From Ferrithrix thermotolerans DSM 19514 (GTDB lineage: Bacteria; Actinomycetota; Acidimicrobiia; Acidimicrobiales; Ilumatobacteraceae), in NCBI GenBank assembly GCA_945861025.1, contig CAMASN010000007.1, positions 1-64,000 of the forward strand: 64,000 nt of DNA, in the 5' to 3' direction. A model generated the notes under the pieces. The model had not been told where the DNA came from. It saw nothing but the letters and a program-made list of their open reading frames with translations, and made no database searches. Positions 19,480 to 30,613 of the stretch are shown here, piece by piece (the first letter of the stretch is position 1; every line of letters starts with the position of its first letter). The position numbers and the translations under genes were made by a program.

Positions 19480-21525
19480 ATGGCGACAAATGAAGCCCTC
19501 TCGGGTCTCTTACTGGCCGGCCGTTACCGATTGCACCAACGACGTGGTGCTGGTGGCGACGGACTTGTGATGGATGCCATCGATGAACAACTGCAGCGCA
19601 CCGTTGCGGTACGCGTGTTTGAGCCAGAGTGGGCCGCCGCGCGATCAGCCGAGCAACGCTTCTTAGCCGAGGCTCAAGCAGCTGCTTCGCTGGTTCATCC
19701 CAATATCAATGCGGTCTACGACTTTGGTATCGACGACTTCGACGGTGACAAGCGGCCCTATTTGGTACTCGAGTATTTGTCCGGCGGAAGTCTTCGCGAC
19801 ATTCTCGATCGCGGTCGGTTGCTCTCGCCATCGCAAGCGCTTGTCGTTGGCCTCGATGCGTGCCGCGGGCTCGATTACATCCATCGTCGAGGCATCATCC
19901 ATCGCGATTTGCGCCCTGGCACGATGGTGTTCGGCGACGATCACCGCATGCGACTCGTAGACCTCGGAGTCTCGCGACTGCGTGCCGAGCAAACGTGGGC
20001 CGATCTGTCAGCAGTTGGCATCGATGCCGCTCGCTACGCGTCGCCCGAGCAGGCCCAAGGTCTCACGCCCGAAGATGGCTCGATCGACACTGCCTCAGAT
20101 ATCTATTCGTTGTGTCTCGTACTGATCGAGGCGGTCACGGGCCAGATCCCATTCGCTGCAGATTCCACCGTCGCCACGCTCAATGCGCGCCTCGACAAAC
20201 TGATGCCTGTGTCGGCCGATTTCGGACCGCTCGCATCGATTCTCGAACGCGCCGGTCGTCCGCTGGCAATCGATCGTTTTACGGCTGCCGAGTTTGGCAA
20301 GGCGCTCATGCAAGCTGCCGAGAAATTGCCCCGTCCAGCCCCTATCCCAACTGCTGGAAATTCGCTGTTCGCTGACACCACGGGCGGCGCATTGCGCGAC
20401 GTCACGGAGTTGGCAGCCGATGAGCTCGAAGTCGATGAACTCGTCGAGGCCAGGTTGCCTCGTGCCGGTGCCGTCGACGCCGGTGCTGACGAAAGCGCGC
20501 GGACTGTCGTGGCCGCTGGCGCCGTTGCGATTGCGGCAGCCAACGACAGCAACCACACCACCGATATCGACAGCGTTGAGCCGCCAGTATTCGATCAAGG
20601 CGACGACAACCCACACCATGCACGTTCGTGGCTGCTCGGCATGCTGGTCGTAGTGCTGGCGCTCCTTGCGGGTGGGCTCGTTGCGTATCGGGTCATTGTC
20701 ACCAAGTCGTACACCGTTCCCGATCTTGCGGGCATTGAGATGGGTGTCGCCGAGAATCAGATCGCCGAGAACGAATGGGTCGTGGTGGTCAAGACCGAGC
20801 GCAGCGACGAACAGGCCGTGGGTAACGTCATCAGCAGCGAACCACCGGCTGGCTCGAAGCTCGCCGTCGGCAAAACATTTGTGCTCATCGTCAGCGATGG
20901 CCCCACGTTGCCAAAGCTCGTCGACGTGAACGGCATGACCGTCGATGTCGCAACGGCCAAGCTTGCCGAACTGAAGCTCGGCGCACCTGTGGCGAGCGAT
21001 GCGTTCAATGAAACCGTGGCTGTAGGGCAGATCGTGTCGTGGAGCGTGCCAGCCCAGCCCAGCTTGGTGACAGGTATGGAAGTCGTGCAGGGCACCGTGA
21101 TCGCCATTGTCGTATCTAAGGGTCCCGAGCCGCGGGTGGTGCCACAGTTGGTGGGTCTTGATGTAGAGGCTGCTCAGGCCGCCCTTGTGGCCCTTCGGCT
21201 CACGATGGCGAAGACCGACGACGTGTTTAGTGATGTTCCTCTCGGAGTCGTGGCCCAGCAGTCGGTAGCCGCTGGCGCCACGGTAGACCGCGACGGCTCA
21301 GTGAGCATTGCGCTCTCGAAGGGTCCCGACCTTGTGGTCATGCCCAACTTGTCCGGCCTTGCGTTCGACGCCGTCCAAAAGGCGCTCACCGATGCCGGCC
21401 TCGTGGTGGGCGTGGTTGCTGGCAACACGGCGGGCTTCCTGTATGGCATCAACGTGGCTGGCGTGCCCGTGGTTGCCGCTCAGCAGTTGCCACGCGGAAC
21501 GTCGATCGACCTTTCGTATTACTGA
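19480..21525 (+). CDS. PASTA-domain Ser/Thr kinase-like protein, probable pseudokinase
   Basis: A 681-residue protein: N-terminal kinase-like domain (residues about 10-270), a variable acidic linker, one membrane helix (WLLGMLVVVLALLAGGLVAY, about 384-404) and four C-terminal PASTA repeats that in PknB bind muropeptides or lipid II. Key kinase residues have changed: the beta-3 lysine is Arg (TVAVRVFEPE), HRDLKPxN is HRDLRPGT, and DFG is DLG. The glycine loop is RGAGGDGLV and no nearby lysine obviously substitutes. The HRD aspartate and DLG aspartate remain, so weak activity is not excluded. ATG 19480 lies 9 nt after TAGGGT. Placement after ligA is away from the usual pknB-ftsW locus. Confidence 0.88.
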   Translation: MATNEALSGLLLAGRYRLHQRRGAGGDGLVMDAIDEQLQRTVAVRVFEPEWAAARSAEQRFLAEAQAAASLVHPNINAVYDFGIDDFDGDKRPYLVLEYLSGGSLRDILDRGRLLSPSQALVVGLDACRGLDYIHRRGIIHRDLRPGTMVFGDDHRMRLVDLGVSRLRAEQTWADLSAVGIDAARYASPEQAQGLTPEDGSIDTASDIYSLCLVLIEAVTGQIPFAADSTVATLNARLDKLMPVSADFGPLASILERAGRPLAIDRFTAAEFGKALMQAAEKLPRPAPIPTAGNSLFADTTGGALRDVTELAADELEVDELVEARLPRAGAVDAGADESARTVVAAGAVAIAAANDSNHTTDIDSVEPPVFDQGDDNPHHARSWLLGMLVVVLALLAGGLVAYRVIVTKSYTVPDLAGIEMGVAENQIAENEWVVVVKTERSDEQAVGNVISSEPPAGSKLAVGKTFVLIVSDGPTLPKLVDVNGMTVDVATAKLAELKLGAPVASDAFNETVAVGQIVSWSVPAQPSLVTGMEVVQGTVIAIVVSKGPEPRVVPQLVGLDVEAAQAALVALRLTMAKTDDVFSDVPLGVVAQQSVAAGATVDRDGSVSIALSKGPDLVVMPNLSGLAFDAVQKALTDAGLVVGVVAGNTAGFLYGINVAGVPVVAAQQLPRGTSIDLSYY

Positions 21526-21598
21526 GTCGCACACCGGTTCAGGTTGACGTCGGTCACGTTTCGATCATTCGGCCGTTCATTCGTTAGCTTCTGTACCC

Positions 21599-22474
21599 AT
21601 GGGAACACTTGACGGACGCGTAGCAATCATCACCGGAGCAGGCCGTGGCATCGGTCGCGAGCATGCTTTGTTGTTCGCAGCTGAAGGCGCCAGAGTTGTT
21701 GTCAACGATCTCGGCGGAGCCAACGATGGCACCGGTAACGACGTCACCCCGGCGCAAGAAGTTGCCGCCGAGATTCGCGCAATGGGCGGCCAAGCCGTAG
21801 TCAACGGCGACAATGTCGCCGACTGGCAGGGCGCTCAGCGTTTGATCAACAGCGCCATCGAAGCGTTTGGCGACCTCGACATCTTGGTCAATAACGCTGG
21901 CATTCTGCGTGACCGCGTGCTGATCAACATGACCGAAGACGAGTGGGATGCGGTCATCGCCGTGCACCTCAAAGGTCACTTCGCCCCAACTCGATGGGCC
22001 GCTACGTATTGGCGCGAACAGTTCAAGGCTGGCGTCACGAAGCCTCGCAACTTGGTGCACACATCGTCGACATCGGGCCTGTTTAGCAACCCCGGTCAAG
22101 CCAACTACGGCGCCGCAAAGTCGGGCATCGCTACGTTCAGCCAGATCGCTGCGAAAGAACTGGTGCGCTACAACGTGAAGAGCAATTGCATCGCTCCTGG
22201 CGCTCGCACCCGTCTCACCTTGGCGACGCCAGGCCTGCCCGACATCATGTCGCCGAAAGAGGGCGCGTTCGATGTGTGGGACCCCGCCAATATCTCGCCG
22301 CTCGTGGCATACCTCTCCACCGCCGACTGCGCCTTCTCGGGCGAAACCTTCATGGTGCAGGGAGGCAACGTCACCCGGGTCAACACATGGGCTCTGGGAG
22401 ACAAGGTCGAGCAGAGCGAGCGCTGGACTGTCGAGGGCCTCGCAACGGCCCTTGCGCCACTCGCCAATGACTGA
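21599..22474 (+). CDS. Short-chain dehydrogenase/reductase, hydroxyacyl-CoA dehydrogenase-like
   Basis: A 291-residue SDR. The NAD(P)-binding motif TGAGRGIGREHALLFAAEGA is followed by VVVNDLGG, which resembles the N-terminal domain of multifunctional (3R)-hydroxyacyl-CoA dehydrogenases. NNAG and the catalytic Ser-Tyr-Lys (SSTSG...YGAAK) are present. The C-terminus is longer than minimal SDRs and diverges. TAGCTT lies 8 nt before the ATG. The MFS gene begins 3 nt after the stop, suggesting cotranscription. Substrate unknown. Confidence 0.87.
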   Translation: MGTLDGRVAIITGAGRGIGREHALLFAAEGARVVVNDLGGANDGTGNDVTPAQEVAAEIRAMGGQAVVNGDNVADWQGAQRLINSAIEAFGDLDILVNNAGILRDRVLINMTEDEWDAVIAVHLKGHFAPTRWAATYWREQFKAGVTKPRNLVHTSSTSGLFSNPGQANYGAAKSGIATFSQIAAKELVRYNVKSNCIAPGARTRLTLATPGLPDIMSPKEGAFDVWDPANISPLVAYLSTADCAFSGETFMVQGGNVTRVNTWALGDKVEQSERWTVEGLATALAPLAND

Positions 22475-22477
22475 CTC

Positions 22478-23968
22478 GTGAGCAACGAACCAGAGCTCGA
22501 CAAGACACTTCGAACCGGCGAGGGCCGGGCCACCCTCGGCGTCGAGGGTGCCGGCCTCGACGAGATTGCCGTCGTGCCGTGGCCCATCCTGCTGCGTCGG
22601 CGCATCGCCCACACCGTGGGTATCGATCGACGATGGGCGTTGCTCATCGTGGTCTTGTCGGGCCTGTTCACCGTGGCGTTCACCATCACGATCTTGGTCG
22701 TGTCACTGAACGACGTCGCCAAAGAGTTCAACAGCTCAGTCGCCACGATGAGTTGGTGCATCACGGGTCCGATGCTGGCGTTCGGCGTGGTCGGCCCAGC
22801 CTATGGCAAGGCTGGCGATCTGTGGGGGCACAAGCGGGTGTTCCTCGGCGGCCTTTTTGGGGCGGGCGTGTTTGCCTTGCTCACCGCGTTCTCGTGGAAC
22901 CCGTTCACGATGATTCTGTTTCGCACGCTCAGTGCTTCGGCAGGCGCAGCAACGGGTCCCTCGACAATGGCCTATATCAATCGCCTCTTCGAGCCAGGCG
23001 AGCGCGTGAAGCCACTGAGCTACTGGAGTTTCGTCAACGCCGGAGCACCGGTTATCGGTGTCGTCGCTGGTGCAGCACTCGTGGACTCTGTTGGCTGGCG
23101 AGCCATCTTTTTTGTGCAGGCACCACTATGTCTTCTCGGCGTCGTCATCGCGATGTGGTTGTTGCCCGACACCGCCCGCGCTCCCCACGTGAAGTTCGAC
23201 ATCGCTGGGTCAATCACCTTAGGTGTTGGGGCCTCTGCTCTGTTGGCCGGCATATCTCAGGGTGCGCATTGGGGATGGACAAGCCTCCCCACCATTGCGT
23301 GCTTTGCAGCGAGTGCGATTGGATTGCGGCTGTTCATCTCGATTGAGTCAAAGGCCGAGGCGCCGTTGCTGCCGCTGCACTGGTTGCGTACTCGCAACAT
23401 CGCGCTGCCGATTCTGAGCCAGAGCTTGGCGAACTTCGCCTATATGGGTGGGTTCTTGTTCGCCCCGCGGCTACTCGAAAATGTTCTCAACCTGCAAACG
23501 ACTCAAATCGGCAACATCGTCATTGCCCGTCCGCTCACGTTTGCCGTTGTGGCTCCGTTGGCGGGTTACGTCACGATCCGCGTCGGAGAGCGTGTCACAG
23601 GTGTCTTTGGCGGCCTGTGCGTTGCGGTCTCGATGCTCGTCTTCGCCGGGGTCGCCACTGGCTCATCAGTGTGGGTGGCGGTGCTCGCTCTGGGTTTGTC
23701 GGGAGCGGGAATCGGTGTGTCGAGTCCGGCGCTCACCGCGTTGGTGGCCAACGCGGTCGACAACGCCGATTTGGGTACCGCCGGAGCCATGCAACAACTG
23801 TGCTCGCAAATGGGGGCCGTGCTTGGCTCGGTGGTCATGACGGCTGTGCAAGCTTCACGAGAGGCAGATGGCCTCACATCGTCGTACGGCGCTGCATTCG
23901 TCGTGGCATGTGTGGTGGCGATTGGCGCCGCTGTTGCTGCGCTGTTCGTGAAGTCGACCCCACGCTGA
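22478..23968 (+). CDS. MFS transporter, DHA2-like (about 14 helices)
   Basis: A 496-residue permease. After a roughly 50-residue cytoplasmic N-terminus come 12-14 hydrophobic segments. SWCITGPMLAFGVVGPAYGKAGDLWGHKRVF contains the MFS loop 2-3 motif (GKAGDLWGHKR), and AGAATGPSTMAYINRLFEPGER fits motif C of exporters. DHA2 members export drugs or metabolites with protons. GTG 22478 starts just after the SDR stop. The 3' end is tandemly duplicated: GAAGTCGACCCC at 23950-23961 recurs at 23967-23978 across the stop codon. Confidence 0.88.
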   Translation: MSNEPELDKTLRTGEGRATLGVEGAGLDEIAVVPWPILLRRRIAHTVGIDRRWALLIVVLSGLFTVAFTITILVVSLNDVAKEFNSSVATMSWCITGPMLAFGVVGPAYGKAGDLWGHKRVFLGGLFGAGVFALLTAFSWNPFTMILFRTLSASAGAATGPSTMAYINRLFEPGERVKPLSYWSFVNAGAPVIGVVAGAALVDSVGWRAIFFVQAPLCLLGVVIAMWLLPDTARAPHVKFDIAGSITLGVGASALLAGISQGAHWGWTSLPTIACFAASAIGLRLFISIESKAEAPLLPLHWLRTRNIALPILSQSLANFAYMGGFLFAPRLLENVLNLQTTQIGNIVIARPLTFAVVAPLAGYVTIRVGERVTGVFGGLCVAVSMLVFAGVATGSSVWVAVLALGLSGAGIGVSSPALTALVANAVDNADLGTAGAMQQLCSQMGAVLGSVVMTAVQASREADGLTSSYGAAFVVACVVAIGAAVAALFVKSTPR

Positions 23969-24038
23969 AGTCGACCCCTCGGTGACTCGCTTCGGTGACT
24001 CGCTTCGACAGCGAACAGTTCTCCACCGTGTTACTTCA

Positions 24039-24077
24039 TAAAGCCTGAGCGCACGGTCAACGTGCGCTCAGGCTTTA
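24039..24077. terminator. Bidirectional intrinsic terminator
   Basis: A perfect 17-bp stem (24039-24055 with 24061-24077; core GCCTGAGCGCACG) around the loop GTCAA, with A/T ends on both sides (TAAAG...CTTTA). It lies between the convergent MFS and SCP2 genes and can stop transcription from both. Confidence 0.93.
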
Positions 24078-24087
24078 CAGAAAAGAC

Positions 24088-24495
24088 TTACGACGTGATG
24101 CCCTTGATTTCCTCGGCGATTGCCTTGGTTGCATCGTCGGTTGGCATTGCCGTCTGCAGTGCCATCATCTTCATCATGTCGCCCTGGACCTTGATTTTGC
24201 CGCTCATGAATGCCTGCATCGCTGCGGCCTGATCACCATCGACGAACATCTTGCGGGCGGTGTCGTAATCGACCGTGACCGTGACGTCGGGGGTCTCGAG
24301 CTCGCCGAGCTCCATCACAACGCTGCCTGACGAGGTGTCGATGAAGGCCTTGACGGTGCCCTCACCGAATGGCGCGCCGGTGATGACCTGATTGACGCGA
24401 ATCGACTGCGACACCGCAGAGGTCTGGCCTTCGTACTTCGCACGGATGACGCGGGCTTCGGTCATCCACTCTTCTGAAAGAAATGGGTTTGGCAT
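24088..24495 (-). CDS. SCP2 sterol-carrier domain protein
   Basis: A 135-residue stand-alone SCP2 protein, a hydrophobic-ligand carrier often linked to acyl-CoA or steroid metabolism. Typical features are FIDTSSGSVVMELGELETPDVTVTVDYDTARKMFVDGD and the final FMSGKIKVQGDMMKMMALQ helix segment. The ATG at 24495 has GAGGAG about 7 nt upstream, so the longer in-frame extension is rejected. Ligand unknown. Confidence 0.9.
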   Translation of the reverse strand: MPNPFLSEEWMTEARVIRAKYEGQTSAVSQSIRVNQVITGAPFGEGTVKAFIDTSSGSVVMELGELETPDVTVTVDYDTARKMFVDGDQAAAMQAFMSGKIKVQGDMMKMMALQTAMPTDDATKAIAEEIKGITS

Positions 24496-24672
24496 GGGAA
24501 ACTCCTCGGCAATGTGTGGTGCGAGATGCGCACTACTAATGGACAACAGCCCTCAACGCTAGCCGACGTGGCCGCTGTGCCTACCGCCGGAGCAGTCGCC
24601 CACCGAGATCTGCGGCTGACAAATCGTTCAGCCAGCGGGGCGATAGCCCAATTGGCAGATAACGATGGGGGA

Positions 24673-26232
24673 ATGTCTCGCATCCTCGTGACCGAAGAGA
24701 TCGCCGACGGAGGCCTTGACCGGCTTCGCGCCGCCGGTCACGAGGTCGACGTCCAACTCGATTTGTCCCAGCTGAACACCCACATTGTTGGTGCTCATGC
24801 GCTCATCATTCGCTCAGCAACGCAGGTCACTGCCGAGTTGCTCGAGATTGCCACTGACCTGCTTGTGGTAGGTCGTGCGGGCATCGGCCTCGACAATGTC
24901 GATGTCGAGGCTGCTACACGCCGAGGTGTGATGGTGGTCAACGCTCCGCAGTCAAACATCATCTCTGCCGCCGAGCACACGATGGCGTTGCTGCTGGCTC
25001 AAGCGCGCAACGTTCCTCAGGCTCACGCAGCGCTCAAGGCGGGCCGCTGGGAGCGCTCTCGCTGGGAGGGTGTCGAGCTCGCCGACAAGACGCTGGGCAT
25101 TGTTGGCCTCGGCCGCATCGGCAAGCTCGTTGCCGACCGCGCCAAGGCGTTCGGCATGCGCCTCGTGGCATACGACCCCTTTGTGTCGGCCGATCGCGCC
25201 CGTCAGATGGGCGTCGAGTTGTTGACCCTCGATCAGCTCATCGCCGAAGCCGACTTTGTCACCATCCATTTGCCGAAGAACAAAGAGACCACGGGATTAG
25301 TTGGTCGTGATTTGTTGCTCAAGGCCAAGCCGTCGCTGCGGGTCATCAACGTTGCCCGTGGCGGAATCGTCGACGAAGAAGCGCTTGCCGAGGCAATCCG
25401 TGACGGCGTCATCGCCGGTGCTGCGCTCGACGTGTTTTCCACCGAACCGATCACCGAGTCGCCGTTGTTCGCCCTTGATGAGGTTGTGGTCACGCCTCAC
25501 CTCGGAGCCAGCACTCGCGAGGCGCAAGACAAAGCTGGCGACACGATTGCCGACATGGTGCAGCTAGCGCTCGCTGGCGATTTCGTGCCGTTCGCCGTGA
25601 ACGTCAACGCGGCCGAGGCCAACGAAACTCTTCGCCCGTTCCTGCCGTTGGCCGAGCGCCTCGGCAGGTTGTTTGCGTCGTTGGCTGGAAAGCCACCCGC
25701 TGTTCTTGAAATTGTTGCCGACGGCGAGATCGCTGGCTACGACACCCGCATTCTCGCCCTCGCAGCGATGAAGGGCTTTTTCGGCGCCGTCACCGATGAG
25801 CCCGTCACCTACGTGAATGCGCCGCAGCTGGCCAAGGATCACGGCGTCGAGATTCGTGAGACCAACTCCACGACGTCTGCCGATTACGTGAACCTCATCA
25901 CCATTCGCGGAGGCGCACACAGCATCTCGGGCACGCTCGCCGGCCGTCGCAGCGAACAGCGCATTGTGTTCATCAATGATCACTCGTTCGATGTGCCGCC
26001 CACCGATTACATGCTGATGGTCAAAAACGACGACCGTCCTGGCGTAATCGGCCTTGTTGGCACCTTGCTGGGCGACGCCGGCGTGAACATCGCCGATATG
26101 GATGTTGGTCGTGCAGTGCTGCCCGGAACAGCAGTGATGCTCATCGCTCCCACCGCTGTGGTGTCGACCGATGTGGTGAACACGCTGCGCAGCGCAGCAG
26201 GCATCATCGCTGTCGACGTTCTGCGCGGCTAA
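24673..26232 (+). CDS. serA: D-3-phosphoglycerate dehydrogenase
   Basis: A 519-residue SerA of the long actinobacterial type, first enzyme of serine synthesis. The catalytic halves enclose a Rossmann domain with GIVGLGRIGKLVADRAKAFG. Arg in NVARGGIVDEEAL, Glu in STEPITESPLF and His in TPHLGASTREAQ are the catalytic and binding residues. The intervening ASB-like domain and the C-terminal ACT domain (DRPGVIGLVGTLLGDAGVNIADM) allow serine feedback. The ATG at 24673 is chosen because the first strand SRILVTEEIADGGLDRL begins there; upstream codons look random. Confidence 0.95.
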   Translation: MSRILVTEEIADGGLDRLRAAGHEVDVQLDLSQLNTHIVGAHALIIRSATQVTAELLEIATDLLVVGRAGIGLDNVDVEAATRRGVMVVNAPQSNIISAAEHTMALLLAQARNVPQAHAALKAGRWERSRWEGVELADKTLGIVGLGRIGKLVADRAKAFGMRLVAYDPFVSADRARQMGVELLTLDQLIAEADFVTIHLPKNKETTGLVGRDLLLKAKPSLRVINVARGGIVDEEALAEAIRDGVIAGAALDVFSTEPITESPLFALDEVVVTPHLGASTREAQDKAGDTIADMVQLALAGDFVPFAVNVNAAEANETLRPFLPLAERLGRLFASLAGKPPAVLEIVADGEIAGYDTRILALAAMKGFFGAVTDEPVTYVNAPQLAKDHGVEIRETNSTTSADYVNLITIRGGAHSISGTLAGRRSEQRIVFINDHSFDVPPTDYMLMVKNDDRPGVIGLVGTLLGDAGVNIADMDVGRAVLPGTAVMLIAPTAVVSTDVVNTLRSAAGIIAVDVLRG

Positions 26233-26265
26233 CGCCGGCCGCCAAAAGCCGACGCTGTTGGTGGT

Positions 26266-27081
26266 CTACAACGTGACTGAGCGGATTTCGTCGCGGGTGG
26301 CAACGGCCACTCGCGATGCGGCCTCAGCAAAATCTTCGCCGCTGCTCGCGTAGAGCACTGCTCGTGATGAGTTGATGATCAAGCCGGTGCCGGCACCGGT
26401 TGATCCGGCTCGCACCGTGGCTTCTACCTCGCCACCTTGCGCGCCAACGCCGGGCACCAGTAACGGCAGATCGCCTACAATGTCGCGAACGATGCCAACT
26501 TCTGCTGGATACGTGGCGCCGACCACAAGGGCGCATTCGCCGATGTTGTTCCATTGGTTTGCAACGCGGTGCGCCACATGTGTGTATAGCGGCTGGCCAT
26601 CGACCATCAGCGACTGAAAGTCGTCGCCACCAGGGTTGCTGGTGCGACACAAGATGATGGTGCCCTTGCCTTCGTGACGCAGAAATGGCTCGACCGAGTC
26701 GGTGCCCAGATAGGGGTTTACCGTGACGGCGTCGGCCCCATAACGCACGAACGCCTCGTGCGCGTACTGCTCGGCCGTTGAGCCAATGTCGCCGCGCTTG
26801 GCGTCGAGAATGAGTACATGGTTGGGGTGGGCCTCGCGGATGTAGGCACAGATGCGCTCAAGCTGAGCTTCGGCGCCTTGTGCCGCGAAGTACGCGATCT
26901 GCGGCTTGAACGCACAGGCCGCGCCGGCAGTGGCATCGACGATGGCGATGCAGAACTGTTCGATCGCATTGGCATTACTGCGCAATGAGATGGGTAAACG
27001 CGACGGATCGGGATCGAGGCCGACGCACAGCATCGATGCGGTGCTGTGCCACGCGTTGGCGAGTTTGAGATGAAAGCTCAT
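26266..27081 (-). CDS. pyrF: Orotidine 5'-phosphate decarboxylase (type 2)
   Basis: A 271-residue PyrF of the type used by mycobacteria and other actinobacteria, making UMP from [16 protein letters not shown] at the N-terminus and the catalytic Asp-Lys-Asp segment [16 protein letters not shown] are intact; the phosphate-binding end is [16 protein letters not shown]. It is the last gene of the leuA-small protein-ferredoxin-pyrF set, 24 nt after the ferredoxin stop. Why a pyrimidine gene follows leuA is not clear. Confidence 0.93.
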   Translation of the reverse strand: MSFHLKLANAWHSTASMLCVGLDPDPSRLPISLRSNANAIEQFCIAIVDATAGAACAFKPQIAYFAAQGAEAQLERICAYIREAHPNHVLILDAKRGDIGSTAEQYAHEAFVRYGADAVTVNPYLGTDSVEPFLRHEGKGTIILCRTSNPGGDDFQSLMVDGQPLYTHVAHRVANQWNNIGECALVVGATYPAEVGIVRDIVGDLPLLVPGVGAQGGEVEATVRAGSTGAGTGLIINSSRAVLYASSGEDFAEAASRVAVATRDEIRSVTL

Positions 27082-27105
27082 GCAGCGAGCAGCAGCGGCG
27101 TGCGT

Positions 27106-27297
27106 TTAGCCTTCGACGGTGATGGCTGCAGTTGGGCATAGGTCGGCTGCAAGCTCGACCTTTTCGCGTAGCTCTTCGCCAGGATTTTCCTGCAACACGT
27201 AGAGGTAGCCATCGCTGCGAACCTCAAAGACTTCGGGGCATGTTTGCATGCACGCGCCGGTGGATGCGCAAACGTCGAAATCGACACTGACCTTCAT
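27106..27297 (-). CDS. [3Fe-4S]-type ferredoxin
   Basis: A 63-residue ferredoxin. Its motif is C-x5-C-x3-CP (CASTGACMQTCP) with a distal Cys in DLCPTAAI; the second cysteine of a four-cysteine cluster is missing, which is typical of [3Fe-4S] ferredoxins that pass electrons to cytochrome P450s. No P450 is in the window. AAGGAGC lies 8 nt before the ATG. Its place between leuA and pyrF gives no clue to the redox partner. Confidence 0.9.
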   Translation of the reverse strand: MKVSVDFDVCASTGACMQTCPEVFEVRSDGYLYVLQENPGEELREKVELAADLCPTAAITVEG

Positions 27298-27330
27298 GGT
27301 TGCTCCTTGCGAGATGGGATTGCTCAGCAG

Positions 27331-27501
27331 TTATGCCGTTTGTTCCATCGTAGATGGTGGATGGGGTGCCGCGGCCCATTGCGCTGCGCTGGCCCGCCCT
27401 GGCATCGACTCGTCGCGGCGGCGCTTGAGCACCATCAACAGCGACGCAACGCCTGCGCCCAACACCAGCACGACGAACAGCTTTTTGACACAGCGAGTCA
27501 T
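27331..27501 (-). CDS. 56-residue membrane peptide, unknown
   Basis: A small protein that is easy to miss: 56 residues starting MTRCVKKLFVVLVLGAGVAS, with one membrane helix (residues about 8-25) followed by LKRRRDES, i.e. an N-in or N-out single-pass anchor with a basic stop-transfer, then a Pro/Ala-rich tail. It begins 9 nt after the leuA stop and ends 33 nt before the ferredoxin start, on the same strand, so it belongs to that operon. No clear Shine-Dalgarno; coupling to leuA is likely. Function unknown. Confidence 0.65.
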   Translation of the reverse strand: MTRCVKKLFVVLVLGAGVASLLMVLKRRRDESMPGRASAAQWAAAPHPPSTMEQTA

Positions 27502-27510
27502 CAGTGAAAC

Positions 27511-29422
<1,912 letters not shown>

Positions 29423-29512
29423 CCATGCGACTACAAGTGCGGAGCCGAGCTTTGGGGTGCATGTGAATGGCGTAAGAGCGAGTAAGAATCACCCGCCGAC
29501 TATGGTCGCCAT

Positions 29513-30535
29513 ATGGTCAGTATGAAGCTCGACACGCAACTTCGATCCTTCGCCGATGCGGCGAGTGAGGCCGCGCAACTTGCCGATGCTGGCATCGATG
29601 GGGTGTTCACCTTCGAGGGTCCGCACGACGGTTTTGTGCCGCTCACCTTGGCGGCGCCGAACAGTCGAGTCGATTTGTACACCAACGTGGCGATCGCGCT
29701 GCCGCGCAACCCAATGCAGTTGGCGTACCTCGCCAACGACTTGCAGTTGTTGAGTCAGGGTCGCTTCATGCTCGGACTCGGATCGCAGATCAAGCCGCAG
29801 ATCGAGAAACGCTTTGGGGCCAAGTTCGATCCGCCGGTTGCGCGCATGCGCGAGATGGTCGCCGCAATGCGGGCGATCTTCACTGCATGGTCTAGTGGTG
29901 AACGGCTTCGCTTTGAGGGTGACTTCTATCGCCACACTCTGATGACGCCGATGTTCAACCCTGGCCCGAATCCTTACGGCCCGCCGCCGATCTGGCTCGG
30001 TGCGCTGGGCCCGCTGATGACCCGCATGGCGGGCGAGGTGGCCGATGGGTTGTTGGTCATGCCGTTCAGCACCGAGCGTTTCTTCACCGAACACACGATG
30101 ACAAATCTCTCGGCTGGCCTTACCGCTGCGGGTCGGGCGCGCAGCGATATCAGCGTGATTGCTCAGGCCATCGTGTGTGTTGGGCGCAACGAAGCCGAGT
30201 ACGCAGCGGCTGTCGGCGGTGTGAAAGGTTTGCTCTCGTTCTACGGATCAACGCCGAGCTACCGGCCGGTGCTCGACGCTCATGGATGGGGTGATCTGCA
30301 TGTCGAACTCAACGTGCTCTCAAAGCAAGGTCGTTGGCTCGACATGATCGGGCTTATCGACGACGACATCTTGCAGACCATCGCGGTGTGCGGCACGCCC
30401 GACGAAGTTGGCGCAAAGCTGGTTCGTCGCTTCGACGGTATTGCCGAACGGGTGGCGTTCTACATGCCGTATGTGGCGTCAACAGAACTCGTGGCCGCAA
30501 CGGTTGCGGCAGTGCGGTCGAGTGGCGCTGCGTAG
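29513..30535 (+). CDS. LLM-class (F420-dependent type) oxidoreductase
   Basis: A 340-residue luciferase-like TIM-barrel protein, probably F420- or flavin-dependent. Family features include QLADAGIDGVFTFEGPHDGFVPLTLAA, LANDLQLLSQGRFMLGLGSQ and GPPPIWLGALGPLMTRMAGEVADGLLV. The pattern matches the actinobacterial subfamily often annotated as TIGR03617 F420-dependent oxidoreductase. TATGGT ends 6 nt before the ATG, consistent with leaderless expression; ATG 29522 is an alternative. Substrate unknown. It converges on the homospermidine synthase gene across tandem repeats. Confidence 0.87.
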   Translation: MVSMKLDTQLRSFADAASEAAQLADAGIDGVFTFEGPHDGFVPLTLAAPNSRVDLYTNVAIALPRNPMQLAYLANDLQLLSQGRFMLGLGSQIKPQIEKRFGAKFDPPVARMREMVAAMRAIFTAWSSGERLRFEGDFYRHTLMTPMFNPGPNPYGPPPIWLGALGPLMTRMAGEVADGLLVMPFSTERFFTEHTMTNLSAGLTAAGRARSDISVIAQAIVCVGRNEAEYAAAVGGVKGLLSFYGSTPSYRPVLDAHGWGDLHVELNVLSKQGRWLDMIGLIDDDILQTIAVCGTPDEVGAKLVRRFDGIAERVAFYMPYVASTELVAATVAAVRSSGAA

Positions 30536-30552
30536 GACGCTGAGACGAACGA

Positions 30553-30613
30553 GAGCGAACGGGAGCGAATGGGAGCGAACGTCAGCGGATCAGAGTGATC
30601 GTCAGCGGATCAG
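30553..30613. repeat. Two short tandem repeats beside a stop codon
   Basis: Three 10-bp units of GAGCGAACGG type fill 30553-30582. CGTCAGCGGATCAG then occurs at 30580-30593 and 30600-30613, the second copy covering the stop codon of homospermidine synthase. The 3' end of that gene therefore appears to be duplicated in the intergenic DNA. Confidence 0.8.

Noticed and set aside
24630-24680. tRNA-like D-arm sequence (GCGATAGCCCAATTGGCAGA) before serA
   Set aside because: The rest of a tRNA (anticodon stem, T-loop GGTTCGA, acceptor pairing) is missing, and serA starts within 15 nt. It is a chance match or promoter DNA.
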